64,000 nt of DNA from Hepsetus odoe (lineage: Eukaryota; Chordata; Actinopteri; Characiformes; Hepsetidae), in NCBI GenBank assembly GCA_017165825.1, contig CM029369.1, positions 3,246,807 to 3,310,806 of the forward strand. The letters are read 5' to 3'. The position numbers and the translations under genes are program-made. Within the stretch, counting starts at the first letter, position 1. Each line of letters starts with the position of its first letter. The notes below the pieces were generated by a model. That model was given only the letters and a program-made list of their open reading frames with translations, did not search any database and had not been told where the DNA came from. Positions 54,460 through 64,000 of this stretch are shown piece after piece.

Positions 54460-54875
54460 GCCTCAGAGCTCTCACTCTTCTCTGCTTGTTTTTAACCAAA
54501 CTAACCTGCTCTCTAATTTGAGATGATGTAATTACACACTTGCCTTTTCCTTCAACACTTCAGCTTTTATCTAAAATTAATGCAACATTAAATTACACTT
54601 TCACTTCCTTCCCAAAACAAAGAGCGTATTTATAGACGTTCTGAGAATCACCATCCCCTGAGCTTATGATCCTCTGAGATCAGAGCTTAGTGGATCTGTT
54701 ATCTGCACAAACTGAAATAACTGATCAGTTAGTCCCTCAATTAAAGGTCACATTTCATGGAAAAAGCGTTGCTCTTTGCAAATAAAAAGACAGATTTAAT
54801 TTTATGACATGATAAAAGTTTCATATCATGTATTTTCAGGTCCGTATGATGCATATTTCTTATTTCACAGCGTAT
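54457..54875. other. Intergenic block, nothing recognised
   Basis: AT-rich unique-looking DNA. Confidence 0.5.
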
Positions 54876-55328
54876 GAAGTGAAAGTGACTATTCTTGTCA
54901 TTGTGAAATGCAAAAGCACTCACCCACACACACCGTGCAGCAGTGGGCAGCTATTGAAAGCGCCCAGGGAGCAATGACGGGGACGGTACCTGGGCAGCGG
55001 TGGCCTAGTGGTTAGGGAGTTAGCCAAAGAATCAGAAGATTGTGGGTTCAAACCCCTTACCAGTAGGTTGCCCTGAGCAAGGAACCGTCCTCATCACTGC
55101 TCCCCGGGTGCTTTCATAACCGCCCCCTGCTGGTGTGTGTTTGGGTTAAATGCAGAGATCCAATTTCGTTGTGGTTCACTGTGTGCTGTGCTGTGTACTC
55201 ACAATGACGAGCATAGTCACTTTCGCTTTCACCTTGCTCAAGGGTACTTCAGGGCAACTTACTGATCTGGAATTCAAACCCACGACCTTCTGCTCCTGGG
55301 GCCTGGTCCCTAAAGACCACCGCTGCCC
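54876..55328 (-). mobile_element. SINE-A copy split by another SINE-A
   Basis: Left part 54876-54991 (GAAGTGAAAGTGAC to GGACGGTACCT) and right part 55231-55328 (ACCTTGCTCAAGG to ACCACCGCTGCCC) join in frame of the family when the insert and one ACCT are removed. Confidence 0.93.
54992..55230 (+). mobile_element. Full-length SINE-A inserted into SINE-A
   Basis: GGGCAGCGGTGGCCTAGTGG, B-box GGGTTCAAACCCC, GCTCCCCGGGTGCTTTC, GTGGTTCACTGTGTGCTG and tail CACTTTCGCTTTC. ACCT flanks it at 54988-54991 and 55231-55234. Its head is close to SINE-C, so it may belong to the subfamily that donated the SINE-C head. Confidence 0.93.
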
Positions 55329-55881
55329 AACGTTTATCCAAAAAAACCCAACATGTTTATCGATCCACCTATACAGAACACAGCAGTTTTTTTTTTTGTA
55401 ATTTGCTAAAAGGTTAAACACATGCTGCATGCTATTGTCGTGCTGTCCATTTGTCCCCCGTCCAGTCGTGTCTCTTTCGTTCCATTTTCAGCGACGAAAA
55501 TACTCAACACTGAATGCCTTCTGTCGTTTACTGATCCATTTCTCCATGTTGGAGATGGTTAAGGTTGTTTGCATGGTTGTTAGGCACCACCTACAATTCT
55601 ATGATGTCCTCAGTTGAGTGTAGACCAATCAGAGGCTGTGTTGCTGACTGGGCGTGGCTCTGATCAATTAAATAACACAGATGTGTTAAGCGGAAGTTGT
55701 GGAAGTAAGGGGGGAAATAAATAAAACAGAAAATATCACAGAAGGGATCATCGGTGAAGAATTTCACCCATTTTCCTCTTTACTAGCAAAAAACAGAGTC
55801 TTACAGTCACTTTTTTTTTTTTGTCACACAAAATTTTGTTTACTAAATTTAATTAATATAACCAACAGCGATGGCCCTAGA
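55329..55881. other. Intergenic block, nothing recognised
   Basis: Unique-looking DNA; T-runs at 55388 and 55810. Confidence 0.5.
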
Positions 55882-56035
55882 GGAAGTGAAAGTGAAAGTG
55901 ACTGTGAACAGACAGCACAGAGTGAAGCAAAACAAAACACATCCACTGTATTTAACCCACACACCGTGTAACAGGGGGCAGACATGCCCAGCACCCAGGG
56001 AGCAGTGATGGGGACGGTACCTTGCTCAAAGGTCT
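55882..56035 (-). mobile_element. SINE-A, tail half
   Basis: GTGAAAGTGAAAGTGACTG tail, ACCCACACACCGTGTAACAG, GGGAGCAGTGATGGGGACGG and CCTTGCTCAAAGG. It stops before the B-box. Confidence 0.88.
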
Positions 56036-56217
56036 GCAATTAGTCACTTTCTCTTCACCATGGGAAAATAGCCACGTGAACAGGCCAGTCAACAAAATCC
56101 ACAAACGTATCGATTATTGTTCGTCTCAGTAGCTCTGCTTAGGCTTCAGGTTATTTCAGTTCATACTTTTGATTATGATCTTGATGCACACCATGTAACC
56201 CTCGAGCCACGTATCAT
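56036..56217. other. Spacer between two complementary SINE-A halves
   Basis: Unique-looking. It begins just where the SINE at 55882 stops and ends where the next half begins, so it may be an insertion into one SINE. Confidence 0.4.
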
Positions 56218-56328
56218 GTAACGGTACCTTGCTCGAGAGAACCTCAGGGCAACCTACTGATCTGGGATTCGAACCCATGACCTCCGATCCTGAGGCCTGG
56301 TCCCTAAACACTAATCCTCACGCTGCAC
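56218..56328 (-). mobile_element. SINE-A, head half
   Basis: ACGGTACCTTGCTCGAGAG, CTGGGATTCGAACCCATGACC and GCCTGGTCCCTAAACACTA. Confidence 0.85.
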
Positions 56329-56569
56329 CTGTACACTGTACATTTAAGCTTTTAAGTGACGCCCAAAGCCAAGTTTGAGAGATTTCTTACTATAATGTGT
56401 CTGGAAACATTTTCTCACAAAGTTAAGTTCAGAGTTATAAATATAACACTTAAATCTGTGCATGAGGATTTATTTAAAGCCTCAGACGGAGCAATCTGAG
56501 TGACACTGCGTTAATGAGTTTGTTTGTGCTTATGGCTTCGACAGCTTGCTTTTTTCTCTCGTTTTCCAG
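56329..56569. other. Short unique spacer ending in a splice-acceptor-like site
   Basis: The end (about 56548-56569) is a pyrimidine tract CTTTTTTCTCTCGTTTTCCAG. Confidence 0.45.
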
Positions 56570-56868
56570 AAAAAGTCTTTTATTTATTCTGTGAATGTGA
56601 GTGCAGTTTGTTCACTCTTATGGAAACTGATGTAAACATCTCCGATTTGGCTCGGAGATTAATGCTGGCTCGAGAGACAGGAATAAATTTAGTTGGAGCT
56701 TCTCAGATGACCCACATCACTCGTTCTGTCTTGAAACATTTGAGTAAAAAATTTCAGTTTAGAAACTCAGTCTGGGCTACTGTTGCAGGAAGGAGGGTCA
56801 CAGACCGTGAAGGATCTAGATTCCCTTTTATCCAAAATGATGAAACCAGCACAGCCTTCTCCGTCTGA
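56570..56868 (+). other. Open frame behind an acceptor-like site, not recognised
   Basis: The frame (open from 56524, stop at 56866-56868) reads across unique DNA, with METDVNISDLARRLML and HITRSVLKHLSKKFQF as its least low-complexity parts. It follows a strong pyrimidine tract and AG at 56568-56569, so a terminal exon is conceivable. I recognise no domain, see no poly(A) signal at a convincing distance and no upstream exon. Chance is the simplest explanation. Confidence 0.15.
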
Positions 56869-56966
56869 TTTGGTCTTTGCTGCTTCTTCTGAGAAAACTT
56901 GACAAGATTCATACATAAAATATTAGAACTGACATCATTTCTACATATTTTCCTTCCAAAGAACTG

Positions 56967-57034
56967 TTGAGGAACAGTTCTCCAGATCTTCCTGAAGGAC
57001 AGTGTTGTTGTCTCTCATTTTCAGTCCAGTCTCT
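56967..57034 (+). mobile_element. Tc1-like fragment, copy of 33243-33310
   Basis: TTGAGGAACAGTTCTCCAG and CTTCCTGAAGGACAGTGTTG match the reverse of 33243-33310 with only a few differences over about 68 bp. Confidence 0.6.
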
Positions 57035-57820
57035 GTACCTGAGCAGTTTGATAGTTCTGTGTTGGTTAATCCACACAGTGATCTACGTCTGAACCTTCAA
57101 GCAGAACAAAGCGTCTAACTTAAGACATGAAGCAGAGAAGAACCAGGTGCAGATGATTCCAGATGATCAAGTGATTTGTTTATGATGATGCTGGTCACTG
57201 AGTGGAACCATTATCTAGAACCTTGTATCTTTAGACACTTTGCAGCCGGAGCACTGAAACATTCGTTTAGCCTCATTAAAAGACATATTGTCTGGTTTCA
57301 AAATATAATAACTGCTAAACAACAATAAATCAAATATAAAGCCAACACATGTCCGGGTGTGTCCTGCTCTCCCTTATCTCCTGAAATTGTGAAAAGTTTA
57401 TTTTTACAAAGTTAGTGCTAATTTTAACCACTTCTAGATGTCTGCAGTGGAGTGTATACATCAAACTGTGTGCACTAAACCAGTGGCCTGTTACTGAGAA
57501 AGTCCCATTAAACTCTAAGATCAATATGACTCAGAAAAAGAAAAAATGTGGCTGAGGTCCTGAGAGAATGGACTCTCAGACACAGGACATCCCACTTTTA
57601 GCCTCAGAGCTGCAGAGTGATGGGAATGTGAGGAAATGGGCCTGGATTGGACGAGTGCCAGGAGTGTGGGACGTCCCAGTAAAGAGGGTTACATGGTGCG
57701 CATAGAGATCTTAATGAAATGTATGAACTGAAAGAACCATAATGACCAGACTAAACAGAGCTACTGAGAGGAACGATAATCAATACGTATGTAAATATCG
57801 ATGAGCGGCCTGCAGAAGTG
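57035..57820. other. Intergenic block, nothing recognised
   Basis: Unique-looking DNA. Confidence 0.5.
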
Positions 57821-57987
57821 CAGAAGGTTGCCCTGAGGTATCTTTGAGCAAGGTACCGTCCCCACGACTGCTCCCCGGGTGCTGCGCACTGCTGCACGGT
57901 GTGTGTGGGTTAAAAACAGAGGATGTGTTTAGTTGTGATTCACTGTGCTGTGTTCACAAAGACAGATAGTCACTTTACTTTCACTTA
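57821..57987 (+). mobile_element. 5'-truncated SINE-A
   Basis: Begins at CAGAAGGTTGCCCTGAGG after the B-box. The rest to CACTTTACTTTCACTT is well preserved. Confidence 0.88.
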
Positions 57988-59179
57988 TCTCATCTAAAAC
58001 CTGCTCTTCAAGCCAGTGAACATGGAGCTGAAGATAAATCTGAAGATCTAAATAAAGTGTCTGGTTTGAGCCACCGCAGGCATGTTCTGCCTCCAGTTGC
58101 AGCCTCAGTTTATCAGCTATAAATCAACAGTGTACCAACACTGGCTATTCTTCTCTGGCTATTCTTATCAGAGTCTGGGACCCACAACCTTCTGACCCAG
58201 CTTGTGGGACTTTTGACCAGCTCACACGCACACCCAGAACTCCCGAACCCAAACAGGGCACACACACACACAAACGCACACACACATACACTTGTGTAAA
58301 TGCCAAGGTGAAGGCGAACTCTTGAAACACCAGTTTCCTGCCTGTTAGACGGGTTCGTAGCCATTTCTGTAACGGCCCATAAAGGGAAAGGGGTCGTGTT
58401 TAGGCTCCACACCCCACTTCCTGTCCCCCACGCTGGATAAACTTTCTCACTAGTGGCTTTTATTTTGTCTATAATGGAAACAAAATAGCCCCTGTCTAAT
58501 CTGAGAGTCGAATGAGTGCAGCTGAAGTCGGGACACCATTAAAGGAAAAAAAAAGACTAATATACAACAAAGCAGGAAAAAAAGATTCGTCTGAGAATTT
58601 AAGACACTATGAATAAAATCATGAATAAATAAATACGTAATATAAATGAATAAACGCACATGCAAGAAATGAAATACAACTGACTATTTTTATTGGGTAT
58701 TTTATTTTTATTTCTCTTCATTTTGTATTATTTTGTGTTTCATTTGGGATTTCTGTGACTCTTTTACATTAAATATCAACGTTTCAGACCTGCTGTTTTA
58801 CTTCTTTTCTAATTTAATGTTATTTTTTTATCTCACAGTTAATTGCTAATCAGGTATCGTTGTATTTTCTGTTCTTTATTAGTAGTTTTTACATTTAGAT
58901 GAGAGTTTACATTGTCAGTTGTTACATTGTCACCATATAGTAACCCATCTCATAACTGACTAATAATATAATAACTATTAGTAATCTCTTAATAACCACT
59001 AATAATGTAGTAAATGGTCTTATAATGTAACAGATGATCCTTTAAACAGCAGATACTTGAAGTAAATCCATCCTTGGAGCACTTTCTGTGGGAACTGTGG
59101 GTACTAACCGCTGTGTCCCAGGAACCCCTGCTGGAGATGTCCAGTCTTCGAGCCAACACGCAGTTTGTCAGAGTCACTC
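57988..59179. other. 1.2-kb intergenic block, nothing recognised
   Basis: Imperfect CA at 58260-58290. AT-rich 58540-59040 with AATAATATAATAAC-type words. No domain in any frame. Confidence 0.5.
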
Positions 59180-59422
59180 AAGTGAAATTGACTATCTGTC
59201 ATGGTGAACACAGCACAGCACACAGTGAGACACAACAAGGTTCATCCTCTGTAACCCACACACACACAGCAGCAGGGGCAGCAATATCCAGCACCCAGGG
59301 AGCAGTGATGGGGACTATACCTTGCTCAAGGGTACCTCAGGGCAACCTACTGGTCTGAGATTCAAACCCATGACCTTCTGATCCTGGGGCCTCGTCCCGA
59401 AACACTAAACCATGCTGCCCCA
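59180..59422 (-). mobile_element. SINE-A copy
   Basis: AAGTGAAATTGACTATCTG tail, AGGGAGCAGTGATGGGGAC, CCTTGCTCAAGGGTACCTC, reverse B-box GAGATTCAAACCCATGACC. Confidence 0.92.
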
Positions 59423-59444
59423 GATCCCCAGGTGGGACGGTCAC

Positions 59445-59680
59445 AATCCTTTCTGTGTGGAGTGGACATGTCCCCGTGTCTGTGCTCAAGTTTCCTCCCA
59501 CCGTCCAAAAACCTGCACGTCAGGTGGATTGGAGATGAAATATTGTCTCCTAGGTGTGAGTGTGTGTAAGTGTGTTTGTCTATGGTTGACTGGTGACCTG
59601 TCCAGGATGTGAGAGATGGGATAGGCTCCACTCAGAACCCTAATCAGGAAAAGCAGCTCAGAAAATGAATGAGTGATTGC
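59445..59680 (+). mobile_element. Family D copy, most complete
   Basis: TTTCTGTGTGGAGTGGACAT, GTTTCCTCCCACCGTCCAAA, GGTGGATTGGAGATGAAATA, TGGTGACCTGTCCAGGATG, GGGATAGGCTCCACTC and CAGAAAATGAATGAGTGA. The tRNA-like head is missing. It adjoins the SINE-A with about 20 bp between. Confidence 0.8.
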
Positions 59681-59764
59681 TAGTTACATCATTTGTCAGT
59701 GATTTTAATGTTGTGGGTAATTAGTATATGTAGGACAAAATGTCCCGACATTGTATAAAAACAA

Positions 59765-59766
<2 letters not shown>

Positions 59767-59826
<60 letters not shown>
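59767..59826. repeat. (GT)30 microsatellite
   Basis: A pure GT run ending in GCGC. Confidence 0.97.
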
Positions 59827-59830
<4 letters not shown>

Positions 59831-60269
59831 AGTCTGTACAGTAGATTCCTGCAAGCGGAGGCCACAGGAACATTATTTATGACCAGGCTCAGAATCTGAA
59901 ATATTAAAGCACCCTTGAGGCTTTGCTCTACATAAACCTAAATGATGCTTTTACAACAGTGGAAACAGCCACAGCAGATCCACCACAAGCCAACGACAGC
60001 AGGCAGCCCAGGTCAGGACTGAGGGGATGAAGATAACCATCCTCACCAACTGCAGCACAACTCTGACAGACAGTTTGGTGCAGTAGATCAAAACACTCGA
60101 ATTAGCCATTTGTTGAAATATAAAATGATCTAATCAAACAATATTAGGATTAACCTAATCATTTCCTTTTGATGTTAAAAACCAGATGATGTTCATTCAC
60201 AAAATCAACATCACAATCCAAACCTTTTGCTTCTTCTGTTTTAGTTATTACTATTTAATTAAGTTGGTG
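59827..60269. other. Intergenic block, nothing recognised
   Basis: Unique-looking DNA. Confidence 0.5.
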
Positions 60270-60415
60270 CAGAGGGTGCTGCTGTCGCCTCACAAGCAGA
60301 AAGTCCTGGGTTCTATTTGCAGGCGGGACGTCCCGGTCCCCTCTGTATGAAGTTCTTCCTGTGTCTGCTCGGGTTTCCTCCAGGAGCTCCGGTTTCCTCC
60401 CAGTAGGGCCTGTAA
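60270..60415 (+). mobile_element. Family D head and body (HE1/V-SINE-like)
   Basis: GCTGTCGCCTCACAAGCAGA, CCTGGGTTCTATTTGCAGG (a B-box position), GGGTTTCCTCCAGGAGCTCC and GGTTTCCTCCCAG. The tRNA-like head is present here but the tail is missing. It complements the copy at 59445. Confidence 0.72.
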
Positions 60416-60562
60416 AGCTGCACTGGAATAACGTCGACCAAGTTGAGTTGAGCTCAGATCAAGTCTGATCTTGGTTTGTGTTGAGATTAATTCTCAGGCT
60501 GTGTTTAGAATTAGGCCCAGTTAAAAGGAGTCTATACTTTTAATAGAATTTCTTTATTTTCT

Positions 60563-60780
60563 ACTGGTTAACGAATAGTCCCCAGGATCGGAACGTGGGT
60601 TTGAATCCTGGACCCGAGGTACCCTCGAGCAAGGCACTGTGCCTGTCACTGCTCCCTGGGTGCTGGATACGGTTGCCCAATGCTGCACGGTGTGTGTGGA
60701 TTAAACATAGTGAAGCATTTAGTTGTGGTTGATTGTGAGCTGTTCACAATAACAAATAATCACTTTTGCTTTCACTTTTC
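60563..60780 (+). mobile_element. SINE-A copy, head worn
   Basis: ACGAATAGTCCCCAGGATCG, B-box GGGTTTGAATCCTGG, GCTCCCTGGGTGCTGGATAC, tail AATCACTTTTGCTTTCAC. Confidence 0.9.
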
Positions 60781-61899
60781 ACTATTTACACTCGAGTGTG
60801 TCAGGTGTGCGAGCAGAGAAAACTCCAAACTGTGCAGGATGTCGGGGGGTGATGGGGGCTGACGCTGCTACAGGGAGCTAAAGATCGGGCAGTGTTTTCT
60901 CAGCTTTCGCTGGCTGTTTTTTTAATCCTCTGAAAGCGCCTCTGGTGCTGGACGGTAGAGGGAGGACAGCGGGATCTGTCCCAGCTGGAACCAAGGCGTG
61001 GAGACAGAGGGTCAGTGGACTGTGGTGACCACTGACTCCGGGCACTTCCTGTGTGGACGGACGGCGCAGTGAAGGAATGCTGGAATGAGTTAGAGCGATC
61101 AGAAAGGACTGACCTGACCCAAACGCTTCATAAACACCAACAGCTTTGTCCCGGGGGTCATAAAGCGAGACCAGAGGACAGAGGGGTTGCCTGACCCAGG
61201 CTGAAGCGAAAGAAGTGTTTCCGCAGTAAAGGCTTTCCAAAAAGCTACCTGAGCATCTCAGCAACTTCTCTGGAACTGCTTAGACCACACGGCATCCGTC
61301 TGAACAGGAAGTGAAGTGCGTTTGGCTCAGTTTTTAACTTTTAGAAGCACTTTTCACCTTTTTCTACAGCAAATTCAAGGAAACAATGACATTTTGAGGC
61401 CAAAAAAGATGCATTGTGGGAAACAAGAGCCTTTCGCTCCTGAACCTGAAGCCCAAAACCTGCCTCCCGTTTTGGACACCATACAAATTCAGCCTCGGCA
61501 TTTCATCATTCTGCTTAAAATGAGCTTTTAAGGTCCAAAAATGGCCTAAAAACTCTTTTTTTGATGGGCTGTAGAGTTTTGTCAGTGCTTATTGCCGTCA
61601 GTGTGTCATGTTGCACCAGAAGCTACATAAGCAAGTCTGTAAACCAAGAAATCATCTACAGCCAGTACAAAATACAGGAAAGGGGCTCAGATCATCGCTG
61701 ATCTGCTGCAAGAGTTATATATAATAAAAAGTTAAATATAAATTAAAATATATTTTCAGGATAGTTTTTAAAACTGATGTCAGTGATTTTAAAGCACAGT
61801 GTATCTCACTGAGTGTCCATTTTTGTTCTTGTCCAACCAATTATACACCCCTGACATCACAGACAGATCACTGACGAGGCCCCATTTTCCAATAACATG
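60781..61899. other. 1.1-kb intergenic block
   Basis: Unique-looking. A 128-residue reverse frame at 60878-61264 lies in GC-rich unique DNA. It has no recognisable domain, signal or repeat and is most likely a chance frame. The rest is unremarkable. Confidence 0.45.
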
Positions 61900-62850
61900 A
61901 AAACTGCAATAGTATTGTGATTACTTACATGCTAATGTGATCACTTTTACAGTTATATCAGTCCTTCCATGACATTTTACTTTTAAAGAAACATGAGATG
62001 TTTACAGTCGTGTGATTACTTATACAAAAGTGTGAGTCTTCATAAAATCATAAAAGTACATTTACAACTACTTTTACAGCAAAGGGAAAACTTTACAACA
62101 GACATTACTTGAACTGTATAGTGATAACATTGACATTTTGTAGAAAAATAAAGTGCTTTTACAGGAATGTGAAAAAACTTCAGAAGTGAATGACTTTTAC
62201 AGTGTTGTGTCTTTTACACTATTGTAAAAAATACAGAAATGTACTTTTACAGGAATGCAGACAACTCCAATAGTGTCATTACTTCAGAGAACTGTGATGA
62301 AAGTGAAAAAAGAAAGAAAGTGAAAGTGACAACCCTTGTCATTGCGAGGTCACAGCACCGCACACAGTGAACCACACTTTTATGATCACTTTTATGGTAA
62401 TGTTAAAACTTTTACAGAAATGTGAAAAAAACTTTACAATAATGTTACTTCAGTAGCATGTAACATGTAAGTACTGTGATAACTTTTACAGTGTTGTAAA
62501 AATGTACATTTAAGCACTTTTAAAGTACTAAAATACAAAAATATAATAGTCATTACTTTCACAGTGTTGTGAACATTTTTACTGAAACGTTTTGGAGAAA
62601 AGCACTTGTGTGAAAATAACTTTACTATAGTGTCATTATTTTTACCAGATTGTGATCACTTTTAATGCATGTAATTATTTTTAAAGTAACATGACTTCAC
62701 GGCGCTTCAACAGCAGCGCTGGATTTAAAATGTAAACTTTTACAGTAATGTTCCTCCAGAGCAAAGTAAAGATGCTTTGTAAAGTGATTACCTTTACTGT
62801 AAAGTGATGCTCATGTATTAAAGTAACGTAAAGTTCAGACTCTGGTTAAC
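61900..62850. repeat. Degenerate array of ACTTTTACAGTG-type units
   Basis: The core CTTTTACAG(T)GNNGTGAAA recurs some 25 times with irregular 20-45 bp spacing (for example near 62148, 62195, 62236, 62413, 62478, 62733). The array is interrupted by a SINE-A fragment. No fixed period can be measured by eye. Confidence 0.7.
62322..62374 (-). mobile_element. SINE-A tail fragment inside the array
   Basis: GTGAAAGTGACAACCCTTG and CGCACACAGTGAACCACA. The insert is younger than part of the array. Confidence 0.8.
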
Positions 62851-63060
62851 TCCTGATTGTTCTGTGTGGAGTATTTCATTCAGAAATTAAAATCTTCTCT
62901 ACACAGAACTGTCGCCTTCTTCAGCTTCAGGCTGGAACGAGTGGAAGCTGTTTTTATTTTTTAGAAATGAAGTTCTCGGTGGATGATCTGAAAGCAGCAG
63001 CAGTCGAGATGTTTATAAACTGCGGTTATTGTTTAAGAGGAAATGTGTATTAAGGGTGAG
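62851..63060. other. Short unique spacer
   Basis: Nothing recognised. Confidence 0.5.
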
Positions 63061-63120
63061 ACACACACACACACACACTGTAGAACAGCTTCAAGGCCAG
63101 AACAGACCGGATGGATTCAT

Positions 63121-63155
<35 letters not shown>

Positions 63156-63170
63156 TTGTAACAGTATGTG

Positions 63171-63211
<41 letters not shown>

Positions 63212-63257
63212 GCAGTGCCCACAGAGAATTTAATTTGGCTCTTCTGTTAACCACACA

Positions 63258-63320
<63 letters not shown>

Positions 63321-63340
63321 ACACTCTCTCTCTCTCTCTA
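63061..63340. repeat. CA/GT/CA microsatellite cluster
   Basis: CA 63061-63079, GT 63123-63153 and 63176-63209, CA 63250-63322, then CT. The GT and CA blocks are inverted relative to each other. Confidence 0.95.
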
Positions 63341-63643
63341 ACTCTCTTTCTCACTCAGTCTTTCTCTGTCATTTTAATCACTCCCTCCCTCCCTCAGTTT
63401 TTCTCGTACACGTTATTACTCTCCTTACCTCCTCCATCATCTCTCTCTCTCTTTTTCATTGTCTCTTTCACTTACACACTCCCCCTCTTCTTAAACTCTT
63501 GTTCCTACTCTAAAGTCGAATATGTCCTTTCTCCCTCTCACCTTCTTTTCTCCTGCTTACTCTCCCTCTCTCTCACCATCATTCATCTTCCTTTACTTCA
63601 TCTCTCTCTCTATGTCTCTGTCTTGGCCTGTCTCGCTAATTTT

Positions 63644-63680
<37 letters not shown>

Positions 63681-63800
63681 ATCATCTTTCTCTCAGCTCC
63701 ATCTTATTTTTTTCATTTACAAACTTTTATATTATAGAAAAATAAACTAAGAAATGTTAACACCCCCTCCCTTCTCTTTCTCTCTTTCTCTCACTCTCTT
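63341..63800. repeat. Pyrimidine-rich tract with (CT)n
   Basis: Mostly C and T on the + strand with CT at 63646-63677. Frames here are Ser/Leu/Phe-rich artefacts. Confidence 0.88.
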
Positions 63801-64000
63801 ACTTCCACAGCGATGACACACTCGGCAGCTCGACGAGGCGACGAAACACTGAAGATATGTCAGTGGCGTTTAAAAACATCCATAAATGGCTTCCTCTGAT
63901 GACTTTTTCTCACCAGAGGGACGTTTGAGTGGGAGGCTAAGAGCCGACAGTGAGCGTACGAAAGCATATTGATTGGCGAGACAGGTGCCGCTGTGCTGGG
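63801..64000. other. Unique block at the window edge
   Basis: Repeat-free, GC-balanced, with CATATTGATTGGCGAG near the end. No frame with a domain; the edge cuts it. Confidence 0.45.

Noticed and set aside
60878..61264. 128-residue reverse frame
   Set aside because: No domain, no start or splice context; GC-rich chance frame is likelier.

Overview
The window looks like teleost fish nuclear DNA, probably from an ostariophysan-type genome such as a catfish or characin; that placement is inferred from the repeat types and is not firm. The evidence is very dense (CA)n/(GT)n, (CTAT)n, (CCAT)n and (GA)n microsatellites, a tRNA-derived SINE family present in more than 30 copies, a second SINE whose tail carries the fish signature motif GCAGACGCTCTTATCC, and degraded L2-clade and RTE-clade LINEs. 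There are no bacterial features. I found no host protein-coding gene that I can support. Every long open frame is a translated microsatellite, a transposon fragment or an unsupported short frame.

Layout. 1-1.67 kb: a 31-bp minisatellite next to a hAT-like non-autonomous element that carries a SINE. 2.4-7.4 kb: microsatellites, including a 0.96-kb CTAT/CTGT array with internal higher-order duplication. 8.5-12 kb: nested RTE and SINE debris, including an RTE fragment bounded by 50-bp direct repeats. 12-16.5 kb: mostly single-copy-looking DNA with ATTA and octamer motifs (possible conserved noncoding elements). 17-22.3 kb: SINE cluster, an L2-like 3' fragment and a 0.6-kb AGT/AGC array between inverted SINEs. 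24.5-25.5 kb: a 46-bp minisatellite. 26-28 kb: RTE and SINE copies. 30-31.1 kb: a second 46-bp array whose unit resembles part of a dispersed LINE-like 3' end at 36.5 kb. 36.8-37.4 kb: a long purine-rich tract. 38.6-41.5 kb: one recognisable but broken L2 LINE. 41.5-61.8 kb: SINEs (some nested with target-site duplications), RTE fragments and unique spacers. 61.9-62.85 kb: a degenerate short-unit array. 63-63.8 kb: CA/GT/CT tracts.

In this annotation SINE-A is a tRNA-headed SINE ending in (TTTCAC)n. SINE-B is tRNA-headed with a tail ending in TTTACATTTAC-type repeats. SINE-C has a SINE-A-like head joined to a different tail ending in (ATGG)n. Family D is an older HE1/V-SINE-like element with a tail related to that of SINE-C. 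These are working names, not database names. The most informative biology is in repeat dynamics: SINE module exchange, perfect 13-bp target-site duplications, SINE-in-SINE nesting, and minisatellites that seem to grow from transposon pieces. I saw no convincing undescribed functional system.
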